A program made the position numbers and the translations under genes. Shown here in pieces: positions 23,588 to 32,300 of a stretch of 41,483 nucleotides of DNA. Source of the stretch: Azospirillum sp. B4. GTDB lineage: Bacteria > Pseudomonadota > Alphaproteobacteria > Azospirillales > Azospirillaceae. The stretch covers positions 1-41,483 of the forward strand of contig NZ_BACU01000590.1 of the NCBI RefSeq assembly GCF_000333275.1, in the 5' to 3' direction. The stretch's first letter is position 1, and the number at the start of each line of letters is the position of its first letter. Below the pieces are notes generated by a model. That model made no database searches and was not told the DNA's origin. It was given only the letters and a program-made list of their open reading frames with translations.

Positions 23588-24601
23588 TCAGGAGCGCGGT
23601 GCCGCCGCCCGGCGCAGGCGGTCGTTGATGGCCAGGCCCAGGCCCACGTCAGGGATGGTCATGACGGCGATGCCGGCGCGTTCCGGCTTGTCCAGACGGC
23701 GCAGCATGGCGAACAGGTTGGCGGCGGCCTCGTTCAAGTCACCGGTGGGCGACAGGTTCAGCCGCTCCGCCCCGCCCAGGACGAAGCGGTCGGGGCCGAA
23801 GCCCAGCAGCGCCTCGTCCTTGGCCGCGTTGACGGCGTTCAGGCGGACGGGGATGCCGGGGGCGTAATGGCTTTCCAGCATGCCGGGTGCCTTTATGCCC
23901 GTGCCGGGCGTTACGGCGCGCTGGATGGGGCCCAGCACGGCCTCGATCTCCTCCGGCGTCACCGACCCGGGGCGCAGCAGCACGGGATGCCCGCCCGACA
24001 GGTCCAGCACGGTGGACTCCACCCCCACGGGGCAGCGGCCGTCGGCGAGGATCAGGGCGAGGCGTCCGCCGCCGCCCTCGGGGAACTCCTCGCGCACATG
24101 GATGGGGGCCGTGGGGCTGACATGGCCGGAGCGGTTGGCGCTGGGTGCCGCGATGGGCCGGCCGCTGGCCTGCAGCAGGGCGCGGGCGGTGGGGTGGCGC
24201 GGCACGCGAACGGCCACGGTGTCCAGCCCGGCGCTGACCAGCAGCGACAGGGGGGCGTTGGCCCGGCGGGGCAGCACCAGGGTCAGGGGCCCGGGCCAGT
24301 ACAGGTCCGCCATCTGGTGCGCGCGCTCATCCATCACGGCGTAGCGCTCCACCGCCGCCACGTCCGGCAGGTGGACGATCAGGGGGTTGAAGGTGGGGCG
24401 GCCCTTGGCGGCGAAGATGTCGGCCACCGCCTGGTCGTTGCCGGCGTCGCCGCCCAGGCCATAGACCGTTTCCGTGGGGAAGGCCACCAGCCTGCCGCTG
24501 GCCAGCGCCTCGGCGGCGCGCGCCAGGGCCGCCGGCGTGGGCGGGGACATGTCGGGGGCGGCGTGGGCGGTGGCGGAACTGGGCTCGGTCACGGGCGGCA
24601 C
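23588..24601 (-). CDS. tsaC: L-threonylcarbamoyladenylate synthase (TsaC/Sua5)
   Basis: Makes threonylcarbamoyl-AMP from threonine, bicarbonate and ATP for the universal t6A37 modification of ANN-decoding tRNAs. The YrdC domain (residues about 25-215) shows FPTETVYGLGGDA, AKGRPTFNPLIVH, the SANRSGHVSPT loop and GVESTVLDLS; a linker with SHYAPG leads to a C-terminal Sua5 domain, giving the long Sua5 form rather than short TsaC. The frame starts at GTG 24601; ATG 24550 (MSPPTPAALARAAEAL) would give 320 residues and is an equally good start. Neither has a clear Shine-Dalgarno. Likely essential. Confidence 0.95.
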   Translation of the reverse strand: MPPVTEPSSATAHAAPDMSPPTPAALARAAEALASGRLVAFPTETVYGLGGDAGNDQAVADIFAAKGRPTFNPLIVHLPDVAAVERYAVMDERAHQMADLYWPGPLTLVLPRRANAPLSLLVSAGLDTVAVRVPRHPTARALLQASGRPIAAPSANRSGHVSPTAPIHVREEFPEGGGGRLALILADGRCPVGVESTVLDLSGGHPVLLRPGSVTPEEIEAVLGPIQRAVTPGTGIKAPGMLESHYAPGIPVRLNAVNAAKDEALLGFGPDRFVLGGAERLNLSPTGDLNEAAANLFAMLRRLDKPERAGIAVMTIPDVGLGLAINDRLRRAAAPRS

Positions 24602-24725
24602 CTGGTCGGAAACCAGTCGGAAATGTCCGGCTGGGCAATCGCAGGCCTCCTATCTAGCCCACCCGCCCGCCGGGTCCAAGGGCGGCGGCCGCAGGGCCGG
24701 CCCCCCCTTTTGAGGCATCATCCAT

Positions 24726-24738
24726 TGTGCGCTGCACA
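24726..24738. promoter_or_regulatory. small dyad between tsaC and parA-like genes
   Basis: TGTGC-GCT-GCACA is a perfect 5-bp inverted repeat in the 199-base divergent gap, 63 bases before the ParA-like start. The rest of the gap has only GC-rich sequence. A possible operator. Confidence 0.35.
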
Positions 24739-24800
24739 CTTGCCCGTCACCGCGCCGGGGTCCACACTGCCGGCCAGATCATTCCTCGGGGGGAGCCATC

Positions 24801-25469
24801 ATGGCGGGACACGTCGTCACCATCGCGCAGCAGAAGGGCGGGGCGGGCAAGACCACGCTGGCCATCCAGCTGGCCGTGGCCTGGTCGCTGGCCGGCCTGC
24901 GGGTGGCAGTGGTGGACATCGACCCCCAGGGCAGCCTGACCGCCTGGTTCGGCCTGCGCGAGCAAACCCTGGACGATCCCGGCCTGACCCACATGCAGAT
25001 CAACGGCTGGCGCACCCAGAAGGAGGTGGAGCGCCTGGCCCGCGAACATGATGTGGTTGTGGTCGACAGCCCGCCGCATGCGGAGACGGAGGCGCGCATC
25101 GCCGTGCGCGTGGCCAACCTGGTGGTGGTGCCGGTGCAGCCCAGCCCGATGGACCTGTGGGCCACCCGCCCGACGCTGGAGATGGCGAAGGCGGAAAAGC
25201 GCCCGGTGCTGGTGGCGCTGAACCGCGTGCCCCCCCGCGCCAAGCTGGCCGACCGCCTGACGGAGGCGGTGGCCGGCCTGGGCGTGCCCATGGCCGACGC
25301 GGTCATTGGCAACCGGGTGGGCTTCGCCGGCGCCATGATGGACGGTCTGTCCCTGCAGGAAACCGACCGACGGGCCAAGGGGTCGGAGGAGATCGCGGCC
25401 CTGGCCGGCGAAATCCTGGCCCGCCTGGGCGGCACCTTGGGGGCTGGCGCGAAAAGCGCCAGCGCGTAG
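24801..25469 (+). CDS. ParA-family P-loop ATPase without ParB partner
   Basis: A 222-residue deviant-Walker ATPase of the ParA/MinD superfamily. Features: KGGAGKTT (residues 12-19) with the signature first lysine, Walker A' region VVDIDPQGSLTAWFG (about 38-52), and Walker B-like VVVVDSPPHAE (about 86-96). It lacks the N-terminal DNA-binding extension of plasmid ParA and is near the length of chromosomal orphan ParAs that position chemoreceptors, storage granules or other cargo on the nucleoid. No ParB or parS-like repeat is visible next to it. RBS GGGGGGAG precedes the ATG. Which cargo it moves is unknown. Confidence 0.9.
   Translation: MAGHVVTIAQQKGGAGKTTLAIQLAVAWSLAGLRVAVVDIDPQGSLTAWFGLREQTLDDPGLTHMQINGWRTQKEVERLAREHDVVVVDSPPHAETEARIAVRVANLVVVPVQPSPMDLWATRPTLEMAKAEKRPVLVALNRVPPRAKLADRLTEAVAGLGVPMADAVIGNRVGFAGAMMDGLSLQETDRRAKGSEEIAALAGEILARLGGTLGAGAKSASA
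25444..25462 (+). other. hairpin at the 3' end of the parA-like gene
   Basis: CTGGCGC-GAAAA-GCGCCAG is a perfect 7-bp stem with a 5-base loop, ending 5 bases before the ParA-like stop codon. No T-run follows, so transcription may continue into the AraC-type gene 71 bases downstream. Confidence 0.4.
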
Positions 25470-25540
25470 ACGCCGCCGCACGGTGCGTCAGTTCCCGAAC
25501 TATGGCAAGCTGGGCGGCATCGCATTGCCGGGGCTTGCCC

Positions 25541-26455
25541 ATGGACGCCATGTCATCACGCCTGGTTTCGGTCCGCCGCCACGATGAAGGGCGCGACGCC
25601 TGGCATGTGGCCAGCCTGGCGCCGCCGCCGGCCCTGTCCGGCTTGGTGGACGGCTATGCCGACTACCGCGAACGGACCAGCTTCACCACCCGCCGTGAAT
25701 TGCCGCATGCCCAGGCCGTCCTGATCCTGAACCTGGCGGAACCGATAGACATCGTGGGCGGCGACGGGCGGCGGATCACCTTGCGTGCCGGGCAGGGGTT
25801 CGTGGCCGGCGCCCACCTGGCGCCGGCGCTGTCCCGGTCGGGCGGGACCCAGGCGGGGATGCATGTCTTCCTGCCGCTTTCCAGTCTGCGGCGCCTGCTG
25901 GGGTGCCCGTTGACGGAGCTGGTCGACCGCGTGGTGCCCCTGGACGCGGCGCTGGGCCCGGCGGCGACGCGGCTGGGCCAGGCGTTGGCGGAAGCGCCGG
26001 AGGGGGCCCATCGCATGGCGATCCTGGATGAGGCGCTGACCCGCCGTTTCGCCGCCATGCCGGGCCTGCCGCGGGCGCAGATGCACGCGCTGGCCCTGCT
26101 GCGCCACCGGCCCGACCTGGACATCGCCGATGTGGCGCGAGAGATCGGGTGGAGCGCCAAGCATCTGGCCGCCCGGGTGAAGGACGCGCTGGGCGTGGGC
26201 CCGCGCACCTACCGCCGCCTGATACGGTTCGAGGCGCTGACCAACCGGCTGGGGGCAACCCCGCCGGACGGGGGCAGCGGCGGCTGGGCCGGTATCGCCA
26301 TCGACGCCGGCTATTGCGACCAGTCGCACATGATCCGGGAATTCCGCGAATTCGCTGGCCTCACGCCCGGGCAATACCTGGCCCGGTCCCTGCCCGACGG
26401 CGGCGGCCTGGTGGAGGCCGGAATTGGGGAGGCCGGAATCGGAGAGGTAAGTTAG
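25541..26455 (+). CDS. AraC-family transcriptional regulator
   Basis: A 304-residue one-component regulator. The N-terminal part (about residues 20-140) is a small cupin-like sensing region (HAQAVLILNLAEPIDIVGGD, RAGQGFVAGAHLAPAL). The C-terminal part is a double helix-turn-helix: first helix pair around LDIADVAREIGWSAKHLAARVKDA, second ending in the AraC signature GYCDQSHMIREFREFAGLTPGQYL. The frame is open back to 25157 but that part shadows the ParA gene; ATG 25541 or ATG 25550 is the likely start, with a weak GGGG site. The extreme C-terminus carries a tandem EAGIG-EAGIG repeat. Same direction as the downstream VOC gene, which may be a target. Confidence 0.9.
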   Translation: MDAMSSRLVSVRRHDEGRDAWHVASLAPPPALSGLVDGYADYRERTSFTTRRELPHAQAVLILNLAEPIDIVGGDGRRITLRAGQGFVAGAHLAPALSRSGGTQAGMHVFLPLSSLRRLLGCPLTELVDRVVPLDAALGPAATRLGQALAEAPEGAHRMAILDEALTRRFAAMPGLPRAQMHALALLRHRPDLDIADVAREIGWSAKHLAARVKDALGVGPRTYRRLIRFEALTNRLGATPPDGGSGGWAGIAIDAGYCDQSHMIREFREFAGLTPGQYLARSLPDGGGLVEAGIGEAGIGEVS

Positions 26456-26531
26456 ATCCAATCCAGGCCGCGTCGTCGTGCGCTATGGTCCGGGCGGCGG
26501 CATCAAGCCGCCCGACAGGAGACTGAACGCA

Positions 26532-26957
26532 ATGCCCACCCATTCCCTGATCCCCTGCCTGCGCTATCAGGACGCGCCGGCCGCCATCGACTTCCTGTGC
26601 GCCGCCTTCGGCTTCCAACGCCATGCCGTCTATGCCGACGACCAGGACCCCGGCCTGATCCATCACGCCCAGCTGACGCTGGGGGATGGCATGGTCATGC
26701 TGGGATCCGCCCGGCCCGGGCCATCCACCGACGCCTATCGCTGGAAAACGGCGGCGGAGGCGGGGGGCGTCACGGCGTGCGTCTACGTCGTCGTCGACGA
26801 CCTGGACGCCCATCATGACCGGGCCCGCGCCGCCGGGGCGGAGATCGTGACCGCGCCGCATGACAATGAAGGCTACCCCGGCCGCGGCTACCACGCCCGC
26901 GATCCGGAAGGGAACAGCTGGAGCTTCGGCACCTACGATCCCTGGGCGCCGCTTTGA
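26532..26957 (+). CDS. VOC-family protein (glyoxalase/bleomycin-resistance fold)
   Basis: A 141-residue protein of two beta-alpha-beta-beta-beta modules. The first spans RYQDAPAAIDFLCAAFGF to LTLGDGMVMLGS; the second spans CVYVVVDDLDAHHDRARAAGAEI to RDPEGNSWSFGTY. Likely metal ligands are in HHAQL and near the C-terminal DPEGN. The ATG follows CAGGAGA. This subgroup (PhnB-like/glyoxalase-like, YHARDPEGN) has no assigned substrate. It is 76 bases behind the AraC gene and overlaps the DUF4276 gene tail to tail by 25 bases. Confidence 0.9.
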   Translation: MPTHSLIPCLRYQDAPAAIDFLCAAFGFQRHAVYADDQDPGLIHHAQLTLGDGMVMLGSARPGPSTDAYRWKTAAEAGGVTACVYVVVDDLDAHHDRARAAGAEIVTAPHDNEGYPGRGYHARDPEGNSWSFGTYDPWAPL

Positions 26958-27667
26958 GGGTCCGACGAAAGCGCATCACCACCATCCGCCCCCGCCTGTG
27001 GGGCCAAGGCTCTCAGCTTGTCCATCCAGCCATGGAAGTGGGCGCACTCCCGTTCCATAGCCGCCAATGTGACATGCCCCGCAGCCAGGGGGCCATGACG
27101 GGTCTTGTGGTATTTGGGGCTGAGGGCCGTTTCCAGGCGCCGGGATGGTTTGGTGTCGAAGCTGTTGTTGATGTGTTCGGGAGTCTGGAAACCCTTACGA
27201 ATTTTCTGAAGCTTCGCCAAATATGCACTCCAGCCTGGCTCCGTCGTTGCCAACGCCTCGACATCGGAAAAGAGCAATCCCTCGAATTCATAGGGCTGGA
27301 TGTGAGCAACGAACCGGCCGGGTTCGCATCCAACCTCCTGGACAATCGCGGCCGCCAGGCTGACTTCCACGCTTTCCGCCTTGCGTAGCGGGTCCGTAAA
27401 CCGCCTGGACTGATCAAGGCCGGGAAACGAGGTATCCAGGCCATAAAGGTCGAGAAAGGTCGTCAGGACGGCGTCGGTATATTGGCGCAGGGTGTTGCGC
27501 GCATTGAATCTCAGCCGGTCGAACGTCACGGCACCGCCCTTGGCGTCCCGCGATGTTTTCAGCAACTGGGGTTTCAGGAAAACGCCCAGGCCCCGCAGCG
27601 TGGGGGCGACGATCCGTTTGATGAATTGCTCTTCCGTCGGGCCCTCGGCGAAGACGATGACCTCCAT
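26933..27667 (-). CDS. DUF4276 family protein, partner of the adjacent ATPase
   Basis: A 244-residue DUF4276 protein. Conserved features: N-terminal FAEGPTEEQFIKRI (Glu8, Glu12), the acidic centre HIQPYEFEGLLFSD (Glu127, Asp135), then PEHINNSF, PSRRLETALSPKYHKTRHG and an ECAHFHGWMDKL end. This arrangement of acidic residues is like the TOPRIM-type nucleases paired with ABC ATPases in defence systems; the TOPRIM assignment is from family knowledge and not shown here. It starts 6 bases after the ATPase stop, so the two are one unit. The C-terminal tail (PQAGADGGDALSSDPQSG) is disordered and runs into the VOC gene on the other strand. Confidence 0.88.
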   Translation of the reverse strand: MEVIVFAEGPTEEQFIKRIVAPTLRGLGVFLKPQLLKTSRDAKGGAVTFDRLRFNARNTLRQYTDAVLTTFLDLYGLDTSFPGLDQSRRFTDPLRKAESVEVSLAAAIVQEVGCEPGRFVAHIQPYEFEGLLFSDVEALATTEPGWSAYLAKLQKIRKGFQTPEHINNSFDTKPSRRLETALSPKYHKTRHGPLAAGHVTLAAMERECAHFHGWMDKLRALAPQAGADGGDALSSDPQSGAQGS

Positions 27668-27673
27668 GACGGG

Positions 27674-28744
27674 TCAGGGCCTCCCGCCCAAAATATTCCG
27701 CTTCCAGATTTCACCCAGGGAATACTCCTGCAGCCAGCCGGCCAATTCCTCTTCGGAATAGCGCTTGAAGGTTGAGGCGCCGTCCTCCTGATCGACGACG
27801 ATAATGTCCTCGGGCGCCAGTTCATTGACCAGTTCGACCGACTGCGTGGACACGATCAATTGGCGCTGTTCCGCCACTTGCTTGAATATGTCGGCCAATA
27901 CCGAAATGGCGTAGGGGTGCAGGCCCAGTTCGGGCTCATCAATCAGGATGGTATCCGGAAGCTTGGACGTCGGTTGCAGCAGCAGGGTCGTCAGGCACAT
28001 GAAGCGCAAGGTGCCGTCCGAGAGCATGTGCGCCTTGAAGGGCGTATCTGGCCGACCCGCCTGGGTCCACTCCAGCTCCACGAACTCGGCATCCTCCCGG
28101 TGCACGAAGTCACCGAAGAAGGGGGCCACGAGGCGGATTGTTTCGACGATGCGTCGGTATGCCAGGGGGTGCTTCTGGTGAAGCAGCGTCAGATAGGCCG
28201 CGAGATTGCCGGCGTCCGTTTCCAGCCGGAGATTGATGTTGGCGGCGTGGGGCTGCTTAACTCGCGCGGTTTCGCCCGTATCATGGAAATGATAGACACG
28301 CCAGTTACCCACCGAGTCTCCTATGTGGAGTGCATATTTATTGCTTGCTTCCTTTAGATTTGATTCGGCGTGGCTTGTTTTTAGAAGAGTAGGTGCATCA
28401 CGATATGGTCCGAACCAGCTTTCTTCCCGTTCATAGATCAGGCGATTATCTACTGTAGGGACCAGATCGAACACATATCCGCTGTTCTCAATATGGAATT
28501 GGATATGTATGCGATCCGTTGTCTTTCGGCCGAAATGCAAAAGGGCATCAGGGCCACCTTGGACTTGGACGTAAGTCTGAAGTCGCTGCTCATACATCTG
28601 GTTGAGCAGGCGAAAGAGGCTGATGAAGTTGCTTTTCCCCGCGCCATTGGCGCCGATCAGCACATTCAACGGGTTCAGCTTGAAGTCGCGCAAGCTCCGG
28701 ATCGATTTGAAACCGGTGACGGTGAGCGAGCTGACTCGGGACAT
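27674..28744 (-). CDS. AAA/ABC-type ATPase (RecF/OLD-like, AAA_21) of a putative defence pair
   Basis: A 356-residue SMC/RecF-like ATPase: GFKSIRSLRDFKL strand entry, Walker A GANGAGKS (31-38), ABC-type signature LSDGTLRF (241-248), Walker B TILIDEPELGLHP (265-277), and a switch motif IVSTQS (297-302). The insert between Walker A and signature is about 200 residues without a long coiled coil, as in the ATPases of PARIS-, Gabija- or Septu-type systems. The 28321-28500 stretch has 77 G or C in 180 bases by my count, far below the neighbours, indicating horizontal acquisition. It sits 32 bases behind bcp on the same strand, so it may ride on the glnE-bcp transcript. Confidence 0.9.
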   Translation of the reverse strand: MSRVSSLTVTGFKSIRSLRDFKLNPLNVLIGANGAGKSNFISLFRLLNQMYEQRLQTYVQVQGGPDALLHFGRKTTDRIHIQFHIENSGYVFDLVPTVDNRLIYEREESWFGPYRDAPTLLKTSHAESNLKEASNKYALHIGDSVGNWRVYHFHDTGETARVKQPHAANINLRLETDAGNLAAYLTLLHQKHPLAYRRIVETIRLVAPFFGDFVHREDAEFVELEWTQAGRPDTPFKAHMLSDGTLRFMCLTTLLLQPTSKLPDTILIDEPELGLHPYAISVLADIFKQVAEQRQLIVSTQSVELVNELAPEDIIVVDQEDGASTFKRYSEEELAGWLQEYSLGEIWKRNILGGRP

Positions 28745-28776
28745 CGGAACTCTTTCGCCTTGCTCACATCAGGATG

Positions 28777-29241
28777 TCACAGCCCCTGCACCGCCGCCAG
28801 CACCGCGTCGACATGGCCGGGGACCTTGACCTTGCGCCAGATCTGGGCGACGCGGCCGTCCTTGTCGATCAGGAAGGTGGCGCGTTCGATGCCGAAGTAC
28901 TTGCGGCCGTACATGTTCTTTTCCACCCACACGCCGTATTCCTCGCACACGGTGGTGTCGGCGTCCGACGCCAGGGTGAAGGGCAGGTTGTACTTCTTCT
29001 TGAACTTGTCGTGGCTGGCCACGCTGTCCTTGGACACGCCGATGATGGTGGCGTCCACCTTTTCGAAATGCGGCAGGGATTCGCCGAAGCCGCAGGCCTC
29101 CGCGGTGCAGCCGCTGGTGTCGTCCTTGGGGTAGAAGTACAGCACCACCGGACGGCCCTTCAGGGACGACAGGGTGACGCTGCCGCCGCCATCGGTGGGC
29201 ATGGTGAAATCAGGGGCGGGGGTTCCGACCTCAACGGCCAT
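28777..29241 (-). CDS. bcp: thioredoxin-dependent peroxiredoxin (BCP type)
   Basis: A 154-residue cytosolic thiol peroxidase. The peroxidatic Cys45 and the intrahelical resolving Cys50 lie in KDDTSGCTAEACGF, the atypical 2-Cys BCP pattern. The thioredoxin fold is complete to the C-terminus (FLIDKDGRVAQIWRKVKVPGH). The frame is open upstream to 29499 but ATG 29241 is preceded by AGGAAGGAAAAG and starts the canonical AVEVGTPAPDF. It follows glnE on the same strand, with a repeat-rich 139-base gap. A separate 1-Cys enzyme is at 12510-13142, so the window codes two peroxiredoxin classes. Confidence 0.96.
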   Translation of the reverse strand: MAVEVGTPAPDFTMPTDGGGSVTLSSLKGRPVVLYFYPKDDTSGCTAEACGFGESLPHFEKVDATIIGVSKDSVASHDKFKKKYNLPFTLASDADTTVCEEYGVWVEKNMYGRKYFGIERATFLIDKDGRVAQIWRKVKVPGHVDAVLAAVQGL

Positions 29242-29256
29242 GGTGCTTTTCCTTCC

Positions 29257-29292
29257 TGGGTTTGGGCCTGGGTTCGGGCCTGGGTTCGTGCC
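29257..29292. repeat. three tandem 12-bp repeats upstream of bcp
   Basis: TGGGTTTGGGCC, TGGGTTCGGGCC and TGGGTTCGTGCC follow one another exactly. They lie 16 bases upstream of the bcp start, in its leader. Because the unit is a multiple of three it would also be tolerated in an open frame. Copy number could vary. Confidence 0.85.
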
Positions 29293-29340
29293 GAGGTTTG
29301 CGATGGTGGACTGACGACGGGGACTGATACGGACCAGCCC

Positions 29341-29385
29341 GCCGGTTGGATCCCCGCCGGTTGGATCCCCGCCGGTTGGATCAAG
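29341..29385. repeat. three tandem 15-bp repeats at the glnE stop codon
   Basis: GCCGGTTGGATCCCC is repeated twice exactly (29341-29370), and a third copy (29371-29385) differs only in its last three bases and contains the glnE stop codon (TCA at 29381-29383 on the plus strand). A slippage-prone minisatellite that could lengthen or shorten the intergenic region. Confidence 0.85.
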
Positions 29386-32300
29386 GCGCCGGTGCCGGCA
29401 GGCGCGCGGCGGGCTCCTCCACCACCTTCTGGAACAGGGCGTGGGCCTGTGCCGCCGCGGCGCGGATCTTCGCCTCCGCCGCGTCGAAGTCAAGGCCATC
29501 GCCCACGGCCGCCGCCAGCGCCAGGCGCAGCGCGGGCGGGGCGTCGGCCACCTTGACCTCTCCCGCCACCGTCAGGCGCAGGAAGGCCTGCACCCGGCGC
29601 CACAGGCGGTGGATATCGATCAGGGCGTCGGCGTCGGCCGCCTCCATCAGTCCGGCATCGCGCAGGCGGGCCAGGGCGTCGGTGGTGTTGGGCGTGACGA
29701 TGTCCGGATGGTCGGCGGCATGGCGCAGGGTCAGGTATTGCGCCAGGAACTGGATATCGACCATGCCGCCGCGCACGTGCTTGACCGACCACGGGTCCTT
29801 GGTGTGGTGCTCCCTGTCCATGCGGGCGCGCATGTCGGCCACGTCGGCCAGCAGCTTGTCCGGATCGCGCCGCTGCACCAGCACGGCGCGGATGGCCGCC
29901 GTCAGCTGGGCCCGCAGGGCGGGCGGGCCGGTCAGCACCCGGGCGCGGGTCAGGGCCATGTGCTCCCACGTCCAGGCGCTTTCCCGCTGATAGCGGACGA
30001 AGGCGTCCAGGCTGACGGCCAGCGGCCCCTTGTTGCCGGAGGGGCGCAGGCGCATGTCCACCTCATACAGCGCCCCCTCGGCCGTGGGCACGGTGATGGC
30101 GTTGATCAGGCGCTGGGTCAGGCGGATGAAGTATTCGCTGGGTGACAGCGGCTTGGGCCCGTCCGACTGCTCCGCCCCGTCCGGCACATGGTAGACGGTG
30201 ATGAGGTCCAGGTCCGACCCCAGCGACAGCGAGCCCGCGCCCAGCCGCCCCATGGCCAGGATGGCCATGCCGCATTCCGCGCCCGGCGTTCCCGCGCCCG
30301 CCGTCCCCGCTGTCCCCGCGCCCGTGGGGGCGAACCGGCCGTGGCGGGGCGTGTATTCCGCCTCCACCCGGTCCTGCAGCACGGCCAGGGCCGTTTCCGC
30401 CACCTCCGTCAGGAAGGGGCCGCACTGGTCCCCGTCCGCCAGGTGGCGCAGGATCTGGATGCCGGCGCGCAGACGCTGGTCACCGGTCCAGCGCCGCGTC
30501 AGGTCCAGCACCTCCTCGAAATGGTGGGCGTCGGCCAGCTGGCGGGATAGGCCCTCGCGCAGTTCCGCCGCGTCCGGCAGGTGTTCGAAGAAGCCCGGGG
30601 TCAGCACGGCGTCCAGCTGCGACGGCCGGCGGGCCAAGCTGTCGGCCAGGCGGGGCGCCGTGCCCATGATCAGGGCCAGCAACTCCAGCAGCCTGGGGTT
30701 GGCGTAGAACAGGCTGAACAGCTGCACGCCGGCCGGCAGGCGGCCCAGGAACTCGTCGAACTTCAGGAAGGCCTGGTCCGGCTGGGCCGTGCCGCCCAGC
30801 GCCGTCAGCAGGCTGGGCACCAGCTCGGTCAGCAGTTCGCGCGCCCGGGTGCTGCGGGTGGCGCGGTAGCGGCCGTGATGCCAGGCGCGGATCTGCCCCG
30901 CCGCCACCGCCGGGTTCTGGAAGCCCAGGCCCCGCAGCGTGGCGATGGTGTCGGGGTCGTCGTCCGTACCGGTGAAGACCAGGTTGCCCGGGCCGGACAG
31001 GGGCGGCGCCTCCTCGAACAGGGCGGCGTAGCGGTCCTCCACCTGGCCCAGGGTGGCCAGCAGCTCGGCGCGGAAGGCGTCGGCGTCGGCATAGCCCAGG
31101 AAGGTGGCGATCGCGGCCACGCCGGCATCGTCCACCGGCAACTTATGGGTCTGCTGGTCGTCCACCATCTGCACCCGGTGCTCCACCCGGCGCAGAAAGC
31201 GGTAGGCGGCCTTCAGGTCCTCCGCCGCCGACTCGCCCACCCGGTCCGCCGCCACCAGGGCGTCCAGGGCCATCATGGTGGCCGGCACCCGCAGATGGGG
31301 GTCGCGGCCGCCATAGATCAGCTGCTGGGTCTGGGCGAAGAACTCGATCTCACGGATGCCGCCCCGGCCCAGCTTGATGTCGTGGCCGTTCACCGCCTTG
31401 TCGCGGTGGCCCTTGTGGGCGCCGATCTGGCGCTTGATGGAATGGATGTCCTGGATGGCGGCGAAGTCCAGGTTGCGGCGCCAGACGAAATGGCGGATCA
31501 GGCCCATGAAGTCCTGGCCGGCCTTGCGGTCGCCGGCCACCGGCCGCGCCTTGATCATGGCCGCCCGTTCCCAGTTCTGGCCCAGGCTGCCGTAATAGGC
31601 CTCGGCGGCGGAGACGGAGACGGCCAGCGGTGTGGCGCCGGGGTCCGGGCGCAGGCGCAGGTCGGTGCGGAAGACATAGCCGTCCACCGTCCGCTCCTCC
31701 ATGATGCGCACCAGCTCGCGCGCCAGGCGCACGAAGGTGCGGGTCATCTCATCCGGGTCGCGGGCCTGGACCACCCCGTCGTCGTACAGCACGATCAGGT
31801 CGATGTCGCTGGAGTAGTTCAGTTCCAGCGCGCCGAATTTGCCCATGGCCAGAACGATCAGGCCGCTGCCGGCCTCCGGATCGTTCTCCGGATCGGGCAG
31901 GCGGATTTCCCCCTTGGCGGCCAGCTGGCGCAGCAGATGGCGGGCGGTCAGGCGCAACGCCGCCTCCGCCAGCTGGCTCAGCGCGCCGGTCACCTGTTCC
32001 AGCGTCCAGGCGGACGATATGTCGGCGGCGGCGATCAGCAGCGCGGCGCGGCGCTTGGCCACGCGTAGGGCCTTCATCAGCCCGTCGGTGGCGGTGGGGC
32101 CGCCGACCTCGGTCCACAATCCTTCCAGCAGATCCATGAAGGCCGCGTCGAAGCCCAGCGTGACCACCTGGCGGAAGAAGGCCTGTTCCTTCAGCAGCGC
32201 CTGGCCCAGGAAGGGGCTGTTGCCCAGGATGGCCCGCAGCAGGGCGGAACCGTTGGCATCGGCGGCGTAGGTGCTGGCGAATTCGGCCAGTCCGGCATCG

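Noticed and set aside
24801-25469. Plasmid partition locus
   Set aside because: No ParB, no iterated parS/iterons and the neighbours are chromosomal housekeeping genes.
26933-28744. Prophage or integrative element around the ATPase pair
   Set aside because: No integrase, tRNA, att-like direct repeats or phage genes next to it; only a compositional shift is seen.
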